DNA from: Bacteroidota bacterium
GTDB taxonomy: Bacteria; Bacteroidota; Ignavibacteria; Tepidaquicellales; Tepidaquicellaceae
Assembly (NCBI GenBank): GCA_023429265.1
Contig: JAEYVS010000168.1
Location: 1-6,496, forward strand
DNA length: 6,496 bases
Direction of reading: 5' to 3'
Shown here: in pieces, positions 1 through 6,494 of the stretch
Layout: the number at the start of each line of letters is the position of its first letter
Numbering within the stretch: position 1 is the stretch's first letter
Notes under the pieces: generated by a model
Seen by the model: only the letters and a program-made list of their open reading frames with translations
The model's database searches: none
What the model was told of the DNA's origin: nothing
Program-made: the position numbers and the translations under genes

Positions 1-19
1 CGAAATTAAACATCCCAAT

Positions 20-1897
20 ATGCGTAAGTTATTAATTAACATCATATTTGTAACAGCCACAATACTTCCCGGTGCAGGACTTTATTCCCAGGATATCACT
101 CAGGACGATGGCTACTACTATTGGCTGGACCTCAATGCAGTCTCAAATGACCAGGCTGAGGTGACATTGATCACTCCTAAGATCAACCAGGAATCCATAG
201 TTTTGTATTTTCCTAAGGTAATACCCGGTACATACAGAATAGCAGATTTCGGTAGATTCATCAGCGATGTAAAAGCCTTCTCATCAGACGGCAGCGAGCT
301 GCCTGTGGAAAACATAGAAATAAACGGGTGGCGAATAAGCAACGCAGCAGCATTATATAAAATTACTTACAAGGTGGATGACACCTTCGACGCGGTGATA
401 ACAGAAAATCCAATTTATAAAATGGGCGGTACGAATATAGATGCGGGTGAGGCTTATCTAATAAATACACACGGGTTTTTCGGATACCTGGAGGATATGA
501 AGGACAGGCAGTTCACGGTAGACATATCTCATCCAACAGGATTTTACGGGGCGACAGGTATGACCGCCTCCGATGATGAGAGCCACAAGGACATATTCAT
601 AACAGAAAGTTATAACAGGCTGGTGGATTCCCCATTAATGTACACACTGCCGGACACTACCGTAATGAATGTTGGCGGAGCTGAAGTAATTGTTGCCGTA
701 TACTCTCCAAACAAGCTTGTAACATCGAAATTTATGGCGGACGGATTTAAAAAAGTCCTGGAAGCGCAGAAAGAATACCTTGGCGGAACACTGCCGGTGG
801 ATAAATATGCATTCATAATGTATTTCCAGGATATGGAAGGATATGAATCGGATGCAGGTGTGGGCGGATTCGCGTTCGGAGCGCTGGAGCATTCTTATTC
901 ATCCGTATACTTTATGCCTGATGCCCCGGAAAATGATCTGATAGACGATATGCTCAGGATAGCCGCTCACGAGTTTTTTCACATAGTAACACCACTTAAT
1001 ATCCATTCGGAAGAGATCCATTATTTTGATTTTAACGAACCTCAAATGTCGGAGCATCTATGGATGTATGAAGGCGTAGTAGAATACTTCGCTCATCACG
1101 TGCAGGTACAATATGGAATAAAAACAGTTGATGCATTTCTCGCGTCAATGAGTGAAAAAATGACCAATGCCCAAAACCAGTTCGATGATAAGCTGCCCTT
1201 TACGGTAATGAGCAAAGGCAGCCTGGAGACATATAAGGATGAATATCTGAATGTGTATGAGAAAGGCGCGCTTATCGGAATGGTGATGGACCTGATGTTA
1301 CTGGATCTATCCGATGGAAAGTACGGATTAAATAACCTCATTATGGACCTCTCCAAAAAGTACGGCAAAGACCAGCCATTTAAAGATGAGGAATTATTCG
1401 GAGTGATCGTGAATATGACCTACCCGGAGATCGGTGAATTTCTGAATTACTATGTTGCCGGATCGACTCCACTCCCCTTTAAGAAAACACTCGCACTGGC
1501 AGGAGTAGAATATAAAGACAAAGAGATTTTTAAAGACTTTTCTCTGGGGAATGTCCAGTTCGGATACAATCCCGCGACTAAAAGATTATTTGTCGCAGGA
1601 ACTGACGCGATGGACGAATTTGGTAAGGCAATGGGATACAAAACCGGGGATGAGCTTCACAGTATAAACGGAAAAGACATACCAACCGAAGGCATCCAGG
1701 AATACTTTGAAAATATCTTTGATTCATTCGAAGAAGGAGAGGAAACAGAGATGGAAGTAATGAGAGAAGGCAAGAAAGTTAAGCTTTCTGCAGAGATGAT
1801 TATGGTGGATAAGGTAAGATATAATACATTATCACTTATGGAAAATCCTACTCCGCAGCAGCTAAAGATACGCAATGCCTGGTTGAGCGGGAAATAA
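20..1897 (+). CDS. M61-family metallopeptidase (glycyl aminopeptidase-like) with C-terminal PDZ domain, exported
   Basis: A 625-residue zinc peptidase of the M61 family. Residues 1 to about 23 form a signal peptide (basic MRKLL start, hydrophobic core, end near GLYSQ), so the protein should act in the periplasm or outside the cell. An N-terminal beta-rich domain (about 25-220) precedes the catalytic domain. The zinc site is HEFFH at residues 317-321 (two His ligands, catalytic Glu318), with the probable third ligand Glu351 in WMYEGVVEY. A PDZ domain covers roughly 510-600, including GYKTGDELHSINGKDI (539-554). The NPTPQQLKIRNAWL tail resembles other M61 proteins. The usual M61 motif continues as W-N-x-K-R after HExxH; here it is I-V-T-P-L-N-I-H-S, so substrate preference may differ from the glycyl aminopeptidase. 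ATG at 20 is chosen because the signal peptide starts there; no Shine-Dalgarno sequence is visible in the 19 nt upstream, and no in-frame stop lies between it and the window edge. Length and domain order look complete. Family assignment is firm; substrate is unknown. Confidence 0.93.
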   Translation: MRKLLINIIFVTATILPGAGLYSQDITQDDGYYYWLDLNAVSNDQAEVTLITPKINQESIVLYFPKVIPGTYRIADFGRFISDVKAFSSDGSELPVENIEINGWRISNAAALYKITYKVDDTFDAVITENPIYKMGGTNIDAGEAYLINTHGFFGYLEDMKDRQFTVDISHPTGFYGATGMTASDDESHKDIFITESYNRLVDSPLMYTLPDTTVMNVGGAEVIVAVYSPNKLVTSKFMADGFKKVLEAQKEYLGGTLPVDKYAFIMYFQDMEGYESDAGVGGFAFGALEHSYSSVYFMPDAPENDLIDDMLRIAAHEFFHIVTPLNIHSEEIHYFDFNEPQMSEHLWMYEGVVEYFAHHVQVQYGIKTVDAFLASMSEKMTNAQNQFDDKLPFTVMSKGSLETYKDEYLNVYEKGALIGMVMDLMLLDLSDGKYGLNNLIMDLSKKYGKDQPFKDEELFGVIVNMTYPEIGEFLNYYVAGSTPLPFKKTLALAGVEYKDKEIFKDFSLGNVQFGYNPATKRLFVAGTDAMDEFGKAMGYKTGDELHSINGKDIPTEGIQEYFENIFDSFEEGEETEMEVMREGKKVKLSAEMIMVDKVRYNTLSLMENPTPQQLKIRNAWLSGK

Positions 1898-1924
1898 TTA
1901 ATTTTAATTGTGACATTTTAAAAT

Positions 1925-1959
1925 ATGCACGCTAACGGGATCTGTTAGTGTGCATTTTT
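1925..1959 (+). terminator. Rho-independent terminator after the M61 peptidase gene
   Basis: A 12-bp stem pairs ATGCACGCTAAC (1925-1936) with GTTAGTGTGCAT (1944-1955). There is one G-T wobble, a 7-nt loop (GGGATCT), and a T run directly after the stem (1955-1959). It lies 27 nt past the peptidase stop codon and separates that gene from the HdeD operon. The left flank carries ATTTTAAAAT, which would give a short T run on the other strand, but no minus-strand gene ends here. Confidence 0.9.
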
Positions 1960-1966
1960 CATTTAA

Positions 1967-1991
1967 AATCCCTATTTTTGAAAAAGGGATT
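1967..1991. repeat. Imperfect palindrome (possible operator or leader hairpin) upstream of the HdeD gene
   Basis: AATCCCTATTT (1967-1977) and AAAAAGGGATT (1981-1991) are inverted repeats around a 3-nt centre TTG, with 10 of 11 positions paired and one A-A mismatch. No T run follows on the plus strand, so it is not a plus-strand terminator. It overlaps the candidate -7 promoter element, which fits a binding site for a dimeric regulator. It could equally be chance in AT-rich DNA. Confidence 0.45.
1973..1980 (+). promoter_or_regulatory. Candidate Bacteroidota-type -7 promoter element for the HdeD-permease operon
   Basis: TATTTTTG matches the TAnnTTTG consensus known for the primary sigma factor of Bacteroidota. 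It sits just after the terminator of the previous gene and about 63 nt before the HdeD start codon, where a promoter is needed. No convincing TTG-type -33 box is visible about 20 nt upstream, because that space is taken up by the terminator stem. Transcription would begin near 1986, inside the palindrome. This is a pattern match only. Confidence 0.4.
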
Positions 1992-2043
1992 ACTTCATCC
2001 TGTCATTATAAAATCCCATTTTACTAACCTAACCTTTCCCAAA

Positions 2044-2583
2044 ATGAACACCTCATTATACAGAAATTGGTGGGCTCTTACCATCAAAGGAGTTCTCGCA
2101 ATAGTTTTCGGTTTAATAATATTTCTTTCACCGGGTATAGGGGCTGTAGCTCTGGCATATTATTTTGGCTTCCTTGCTCTTTTTGCCGGGATTTTTATGA
2201 TAATCGGCGCATTTGCCCACAAAAATGCGAATAAGGACTGGGGATGGTGGTTATTTGAAGGAATACTCGACATAATTTTTGGCGCAATTGTACTTGCTTA
2301 TCCTGTGATGTCAGTAGCAATCTTCATTTTATTCATTGGGATATGGGCAATCTTTATGGGTGTAGCGCAGGTCATCGGCTTCTTCACAGTGAACGGGTCC
2401 GGCAGAGGTTTATTCCTTTTCAGCGGAATCATCTCGGTGATCTTCGGGATACTGCTCGTATTAAATCCAATACTCGGGGCAGTCTCATTGACAATGCTGA
2501 TAGGGGCATTTGTTCTGCTGTACGGTATAATGGCAGTAGTTCTATCCTTTAAGATCAAAGGGATGAGGGTACAAACAGCTTAA
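2044..2583 (+). CDS. HdeD family (DUF308) integral membrane protein
   Basis: A 179-residue protein with six predicted membrane helices and short loops, typical of the HdeD/DUF308 family. In enterobacteria HdeD is an inner-membrane acid-resistance protein; its biochemical activity is not established. The chain shows a threefold internal repeat of the pattern G, then FG, then P: G16/F22-G23/P30, G73/F79-G80/P87 and G128/F134-G135/P142, spaced 57 and 55 residues apart. This matches the short repeat that defines DUF308. The start is placed at ATG 2044 because family members begin like MNTSLYRNWWALTIKG. The frame is open further upstream to an ATG at 1948, but that codon lies inside the terminator stem and the extra 32 residues do not resemble the family. 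The stop codon overlaps the permease start (TAATG), so the two are probably translationally coupled. No clear Shine-Dalgarno sequence is present. An acid-stress role is an inference from the family name. Confidence 0.9.
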   Translation: MNTSLYRNWWALTIKGVLAIVFGLIIFLSPGIGAVALAYYFGFLALFAGIFMIIGAFAHKNANKDWGWWLFEGILDIIFGAIVLAYPVMSVAIFILFIGIWAIFMGVAQVIGFFTVNGSGRGLFLFSGIISVIFGILLVLNPILGAVSLTMLIGAFVLLYGIMAVVLSFKIKGMRVQTA

Positions 2584-3926
2584 TGCAAAAACAACCCGCT
2601 GCTTCCATAACACCAAAGAAACCACCGCATTCGATGAGCCTGTGGGCTGCCGTATCGATCGGTGTCGGCGCAATGATAGGCGCGGGTATATTCTCAATCT
2701 TCGGCGCGGCGGGAGCTGAAGCAGGAAATGCGTTATGGATAGCATTTGCCGCGGCAGGACTGGTCGCGCTTCTCAATACATACTCATACGCAAAGCTTGG
2801 ATCATCCTTCCCGTCTAACGGCGGTCCCGCTGAATTCCTCATGCAGGGATTCGGTGACAGCATAAAAACGGGCGGTTTTAACATTCTTATCTGGCTCGGC
2901 AGCATATTTTCATTAGCACTCGTATCCAGAGGATTCGGAGGTTATGCCGCTTCGTTTCTGCCGGGAGCACCAGGAGGAGAATGGATCACTTACTTCGCAA
3001 TTGGAATTATCATTTTATTTGTGGTAGTAAATTTCTGGGGAGCTAAGGCAGTCGGAAATTCGGAACTCACAATCGTTTCGATCAAAGTCGGGATCCTGCT
3101 GTTATTCGGAGTAGCCGGAATATTTTTCATAAAGCCGGCTTTACTTTCTCCATCAATTTGGCCTGCAGAGTCCAATATCCTCGTAGCAATTACACTCGTT
3201 TTCTTTTCTTATCTCGGTTTCGGATACATCACCAATACAGCCGGGGATATGGCTAATCCAAAGAAGACACTTCCAAAAGCTTTATATCTCAGTGTATTCA
3301 TCTCCATCGGGATTTACCTCCTTGTTTCCATCACCGTAATGGGTACTCTTCCGTTTTCAGAAGTGCTCAAAGCAAAAGATTTTGCTCTTGCCGAGGGGGC
3401 ACAGCCAATACTCGGCACGCTCGGATTTAAACTGATCGCTATTGCCGCATTGCTCTCTACATCATCCGCGATCAATGCAACAATGTACGGAGCGGCAAAT
3501 ACAAGTTATATGATGGCGAGAGACGGAGAACTTCCTCCGGCTTTTGACAGAAAGATCTGGAAAAACGCGGAGGGAGGATTATTTTTCACCGCGGCAGTTA
3601 CCATACTCCTTGCAATCGCTTTTCCCATAGAAAAGATCGCGATGCTGGGAGGTGTGGTGTATCTTCTTGTTTACATAGCAGTAAACATTGCGCATCTTAA
3701 GATACGCACTCAGACCGGAGCAAATAAAGTGGTGCTCTTTCTTAGCATTCTCTTGAATATGTCATTAATTGGGATTATTTTTTGGTATCTATTTAATACC
3801 AACACGGCTATTCTTTTCGCATTCATTGGGCTTATTTTATTCTGTTTTATTTTCGAATGGGGCTATCGAAAAACTACAGGCAGAAGGATCAAATCAACAA
3901 TTAACACAACAAATTCCTCTACCTGA
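2583..3926 (+). CDS. APC-superfamily amino acid permease
   Basis: A 447-residue transporter with about 12 predicted membrane helices, the normal size and topology for the amino acid-polyamine-organocation superfamily. Helix 1 carries the glycine-rich substrate-binding signature GVGAMIGAGIF (residues 27-37). Helix 6 and the loop after it read F-F-S-Y-L-G-F-G and then AGDMANPKKTLPKAL (220-234), the family's conserved helix-6 region, with Asp222 where Glu is more common. Approximate helices: 20-43, 51-73, 98-126, 137-157, 164-184, 198-221, 233-257, 279-310, 331-347, 352-372, 383-405 and 408-428. It should import or exchange an amino acid or related amine at the inner membrane; the substrate cannot be read from the sequence. 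The ATG shares its A with the stop of the HdeD gene and lacks a well-spaced Shine-Dalgarno sequence, which suggests coupled translation. The hydrophilic tail after residue 428 is basic and Thr/Ser/Asn-rich. The GadC-like alternative (exchange with a decarboxylation product) cannot be tested because no decarboxylase lies nearby. Confidence 0.92.
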   Translation: MQKQPAASITPKKPPHSMSLWAAVSIGVGAMIGAGIFSIFGAAGAEAGNALWIAFAAAGLVALLNTYSYAKLGSSFPSNGGPAEFLMQGFGDSIKTGGFNILIWLGSIFSLALVSRGFGGYAASFLPGAPGGEWITYFAIGIIILFVVVNFWGAKAVGNSELTIVSIKVGILLLFGVAGIFFIKPALLSPSIWPAESNILVAITLVFFSYLGFGYITNTAGDMANPKKTLPKALYLSVFISIGIYLLVSITVMGTLPFSEVLKAKDFALAEGAQPILGTLGFKLIAIAALLSTSSAINATMYGAANTSYMMARDGELPPAFDRKIWKNAEGGLFFTAAVTILLAIAFPIEKIAMLGGVVYLLVYIAVNIAHLKIRTQTGANKVVLFLSILLNMSLIGIIFWYLFNTNTAILFAFIGLILFCFIFEWGYRKTTGRRIKSTINTTNSST

Positions 3927-3934
3927 TTAAACTT

Positions 3935-3942
3935 GGGGAGGG
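3935..3942 (+). promoter_or_regulatory. Strong Shine-Dalgarno site for the STAS-like gene
   Basis: GGGGAGGG ends 4 nt before the ATG at 3947. It is the only start in the window with an obvious purine-rich anti-SD match; the other starts rely on AT-rich leaders or stop-start overlap. It supports the choice of start and may allow translation of this third gene independent of the permease. Confidence 0.65.
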
Positions 3943-3946
3943 CAGT

Positions 3947-4318
3947 ATGCTGCTCAGCGTAGAAATAATCAATGGCAGGGACTTTCTTAAGACCTCTGCA
4001 AAGGGTGAGCTGGATTTGACTAAAAGCAAGAAGCTTCTTCACGCTATAGTGGAAAAAGCCAAGCTTCATAAAGACCATCACATTCTCATAGATATCCGGG
4101 GAACTACTTCGCCTCATATGGGCACTATTGAGCTTTACAACCTCGTGATCGAGATGGAGAAGTTCAAAGGAATATTGAAAAACAAAATGGTTGTCATCGA
4201 TGACCCGGATGAGAATTTCAATAAAATGGAATTCGTTGAGATGTGCGCAAAAAACCGTGGCTTCCAGATAAACCTGGTTACAAACTACGAAGAGGCAATT
4301 GACTGGCTAATGGTCTAA
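3947..4318 (+). CDS. STAS/SpoIIAA-like domain protein
   Basis: A 123-residue soluble protein with no signal peptide or membrane helix. The predicted order of elements fits the STAS/SpoIIAA-like fold: strand 2-9, strand 13-20 ending in KGELDLTKS, helix 25-42, strand ILIDIRGT (46-53), helix 59-74, strand MVVIDD, helix around FNKMEFVEMCAKNRGF, strand QINLVT, and a last helix NYEEAIDWL (113-121). The GELD turn, the DIRG strand end and the closing AIDWL are typical of the SpoIIAA-like/STAS-SEC14 group found in Bacteroidota and relatives. Canonical anti-sigma antagonists carry a phosphorylated Ser in a D-S-S-G loop; here the equivalent region is GTTSPHMGT (52-60), so the usual partner-switch phosphosite is not evident. 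It starts 20 nt after the permease stop and is probably in the same transcript. Function is unknown: cytosolic regulation of the membrane partners or small-ligand binding are both possible. Fold assignment is moderately sure. Confidence 0.75.
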   Translation: MLLSVEIINGRDFLKTSAKGELDLTKSKKLLHAIVEKAKLHKDHHILIDIRGTTSPHMGTIELYNLVIEMEKFKGILKNKMVVIDDPDENFNKMEFVEMCAKNRGFQINLVTNYEEAIDWLMV

Positions 4319-4326
4319 ACGCTTAT

Positions 4327-5286
4327 TTATTGAACCATATTTTTGAACGGATTCTTTCTGAAAGCCATTTCATTCTTAAATGCTTTTAGCTGCCTTCTTT
4401 TATTTAAATAAACAGCAAAATTTGTAAAAGCGGAAAGCACCAGGAATATCGTCAAAGCTCTTCCAAAACCTTCCGAAGCAGAAATTCCAAAGGAATCGAA
4501 TATAAGAATGATGATTCCCGTAACAATCACATTCAGCAGCGATACGGTAAAAATATCACCAAGAAGCCTTTTCCCGGAGAATAGCTCCTGTTCTTGTCTT
4601 TTCAACGCTGATGCTTCATAATTTGCATCCCTTTCTTCCAGATGTTTTTCTTTCTTCTCAATGCTTCTCAGATACCTGTTGTAATCAACCGGATGATTTT
4701 CTTTTAATAATGCCAGGGCATCAGTCTTAATGGTCTGTCTTTCCGGTGAAAGCTTATTACCGGATTTACTCATATCCGCCTCAATAACCTCAAGCAGTGA
4801 TATTACCTGTAGTAGAAAAACTTTTTCCGGCTTAATTTTAATGAGCCTGTCCAAAAATTCTATATGGCCTGACATAAATTTTTTAGGAGTGTACTCAGCT
4901 ATTATAATATTCGTAAGAGCTTCCTGTTCCGTTTCAGGGGAATTATCGAGCGCATTAGTAAAATAAACCATTGCCTCCTCGAATAATTTCAACTGGCTGT
5001 TGGCTTTCCTGATCGTGGCGTGTCCCCTGCCGAGCCATGCCTTTGGATTTTTACCATCTACTTCGAGCACCCGCGTAAAATACTCCATAGCTTCATTATA
5101 ATCCCTTGCCTGCAGTTCAACATTACCGAGCGCGATGAGATTATCCGTATCCACATCGCTTTTCATAATGACGGATTCACGAACTTTTACATTGGATCCG
5201 CAGAATGTACAGAAGGCAAAGTCCTTATTACCGGGGACCTGGATATCGGCACCACAAGAGGGACATTTAGCAGCCAAGAATTCCAT
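4327..5286 (-). CDS. Zinc-ribbon and TPR protein with two C-terminal membrane helices
   Basis: A 319-residue protein not recognised as a named gene. The N-terminus is a zinc ribbon with two CxxC knuckles: CPSC (Cys8, Cys11) and CTFC (Cys26, Cys29). A tetratricopeptide region follows. TPR1 covers about 48-81 (N-L-I-A-L-G-N, Y-N-E-A-M-E-Y-F, P81); TPR2 covers about 82-117 and carries a few extra residues between its two helices. Less clear helical repeats continue to about 190. A charged, possibly coiled-coil stretch (around SIEKKEKHLEERDANYEA) leads to two membrane helices at about 246-266 and 277-294, then a basic tail ending RKNPFKNMVQ. The zinc ribbon and TPRs should face the cytoplasm as a tethered scaffold. 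ATG 5286 is preferred because the zinc ribbon begins right after it; GTG 5316 would add ten residues (MLISFQTNFP) of no clear value. It follows the RDD gene after a 60-nt gap containing a pyrimidine-rich tract but no convincing terminator, so co-transcription is likely. Architecture is clear; function is unknown. Confidence 0.85.
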   Translation of the reverse strand: MEFLAAKCPSCGADIQVPGNKDFAFCTFCGSNVKVRESVIMKSDVDTDNLIALGNVELQARDYNEAMEYFTRVLEVDGKNPKAWLGRGHATIRKANSQLKLFEEAMVYFTNALDNSPETEQEALTNIIIAEYTPKKFMSGHIEFLDRLIKIKPEKVFLLQVISLLEVIEADMSKSGNKLSPERQTIKTDALALLKENHPVDYNRYLRSIEKKEKHLEERDANYEASALKRQEQELFSGKRLLGDIFTVSLLNVIVTGIIILIFDSFGISASEGFGRALTIFLVLSAFTNFAVYLNKRRQLKAFKNEMAFRKNPFKNMVQ

Positions 5287-5346
5287 AGGAAAGTTTGTTT
5301 GGAAGGAAATTAACACTAAAAAGGAAAAGAAAATACGAATAAATTA

Positions 5347-5889
5347 TCAGGCAGTCTGTTCCGGTAATTGTTCTTCTTCGGCCAATATTTCAACCGGTGG
5401 AGCTTTCTCTACGACGTATGTTTTTGCAATAAAATCGTGGAGCATCCTGTTATATTCCGTAAAAAAGCCAAGGATATAGCCAAAATAAAAACAGCTATTT
5501 GAGATGAATTTTCCAAGAGTGCGGACCAATGCTCTTGAAAACCTGATTCTATTGCCATCATACGCGGTTACATATAATACCAAAGCCATTTTGCCAAAGG
5601 TCGCCTGGAAACGTGAGGACTCCATTAATGAATAATATACCGTAAAAATTATAATAAAAAGTAAAGCGGTGATTCCTTTTACGTTTAATTCGTTCAGTAA
5701 AAATTCCGGATCTGTGGAAATACCGGGATATACTATATAAAAAAACACTTCAATGACCATTGCAAAAAATAATACCAAACTTGCTATGATCAGATAATCA
5801 ATTATCGCAGCAATTAATCTTTTCCACATCGGCGCGGGCTCATACACCTCTTCCCCGGTGACCGGGATATTTGGCTCATAGGTTTCCAC
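5347..5889 (-). CDS. RDD family membrane protein
   Basis: A 180-residue protein with the hallmarks of the RDD family. It has an Arg at the start of helix 1 followed by an Asp inside it (W22-K-R-L-I-A-A-I-I-D31), the linker SRFQATFGKMALVLYV (92-107) with a following D-G-N-R-I, and the closing N-R-M-L-H-D-F-I-A-K-T (147-157). Three membrane helices are predicted at about 25-51, 70-88 and 128-144. The N-terminal 20 residues are rich in Pro and Glu, and the C-terminal 20 are acidic; both should be cytoplasmic. Some RDD proteins have been linked to ion transport or osmotic stress, but most have no known role. The start is GTG at 5889, only 2 nt after the TAG of the upstream gene, which implies translational coupling. 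An alternative ATG at 5829 (Met21) would keep the whole domain but lose the tail. The next gene in the operon is the zinc-ribbon/TPR protein, a plausible membrane partner by context only. Confidence 0.88.
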   Translation of the reverse strand: METYEPNIPVTGEEVYEPAPMWKRLIAAIIDYLIIASLVLFFAMVIEVFFYIVYPGISTDPEFLLNELNVKGITALLFIIIFTVYYSLMESSRFQATFGKMALVLYVTAYDGNRIRFSRALVRTLGKFISNSCFYFGYILGFFTEYNRMLHDFIAKTYVVEKAPPVEILAEEEQLPEQTA

Positions 5890-5891
5890 GC

Positions 5892-6494
5892 CTATTTTTT
5901 AAGCTTTGAGTAATACCTGTATAAGGCTATTCCCAGCATCGCTGTCCAGAGCGGTGACGACAGCTGGATACCCGATCTGCCCTCCATAAATACATATCCC
6001 ACTCCCGCAAAGAGCACAAGAATCTGCAAGACCCTCACCCTCGCCGAATCAAAATCCTGTCCTCCATCACATTTGCAGTTTATCTGCTTTGTCATTATAA
6101 TTGCAGGGATGTATATCACAGCAATGATTACAGCAGTGATGATCTCCCACAATTCCACATTCTGCAGCGGGACGATGCCCTTCTGCATTATACGGAGAAT
6201 GAGATAAACTGTCGCCAGCACAAATGAGCATACCCCGAAATACAGGTGTCTCTTTAGAGGCTCTTTCATTAATCCGTCAGCAATATACGCCGCCGCCATC
6301 GTGTACCCCGCTACTATGTCTCCAATGAACACCATCACACCACCTACCACGAACCATATTACCGATTCAAACCACGTCGCGTGATAACCGGAGGAACGGT
6401 TAACCATCCTGCAGAAATGAAGAAGAAGAAGCAGAAAGAAAACATTCGGCACTCCGAAAGTTATCATCGCTGCAATGGTAAAAGGTATATGCAC
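5892..6494 (-). CDS. Unrecognised polytopic membrane protein, start uncertain at window edge
   Basis: I do not recognise this family. The visible frame gives up to 200 residues, mostly hydrophobic. Five to six membrane helices are likely, near residues 4-27, 40-72 (long, perhaps with a re-entrant part), 83-102, 114-133, 153-170 and 180-195. Between the fourth and fifth is a polar loop with C-K-C and a D-G-G-Q-D-F-D run. The last helix is followed by the short basic end Y-Y-S-K-L-K-K. Possible starts are GTG 6494, 2 nt from the window end, and ATG 6467, which would shorten the first helix only slightly. A start beyond the window cannot be excluded, since no in-frame stop is visible upstream, so the gene may be partial. 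Its TAG stop lies 2 nt before the RDD start, so it heads the visible part of a minus-strand operon with the RDD and zinc-ribbon/TPR genes. The coding call rests on length, hydrophobic periodicity and the tight junction. Confidence 0.72.
   Translation of the reverse strand: MHIPFTIAAMITFGVPNVFFLLLLLHFCRMVNRSSGYHATWFESVIWFVVGGVMVFIGDIVAGYTMAAAYIADGLMKEPLKRHLYFGVCSFVLATVYLILRIMQKGIVPLQNVELWEIITAVIIAVIYIPAIIMTKQINCKCDGGQDFDSARVRVLQILVLFAGVGYVFMEGRSGIQLSSPLWTAMLGIALYRYYSKLKK

Noticed and set aside
635..1368. Several minus-strand open frames inside the M61 gene
   Set aside because: All are overlapped by the well-supported peptidase frame; their translations are low-complexity or Ser/Arg-rich without domains.
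1948..2043. Possible 32-residue N-terminal extension of the HdeD protein from an ATG at 1948
   Set aside because: The ATG lies within the right arm of the rho-independent terminator, the extension spans the palindrome and candidate promoter, and its residues do not resemble the family; the family start fits ATG 2044.
2555..2905. 116-codon open frame on the minus strand opposite the HdeD/permease junction
   Set aside because: It lies antisense to two well-supported genes, shows no family resemblance, and is explained by the codon bias of the opposite strand.
5287..5316. GTG at 5316 as start of the zinc-ribbon/TPR gene
   Set aside because: It adds only ten residues before the ATG that leads directly into the zinc ribbon, and there is no ribosome binding site to favour it.
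5287..5346. Promoter or terminator in the 60-nt gap between the RDD and zinc-ribbon/TPR genes
   Set aside because: On the minus strand there is a pyrimidine-rich tract and a TATTTTCT string, but no exact TAnnTTTG element, no paired -33 box and no stem-loop.
5020..5479. Plus-strand open frames of 97 and 114 codons across the zinc-ribbon/RDD junction
   Set aside because: They run antisense to the cysteine-rich zinc ribbon and the end of the RDD gene, and cross both genes without any recognisable domain.
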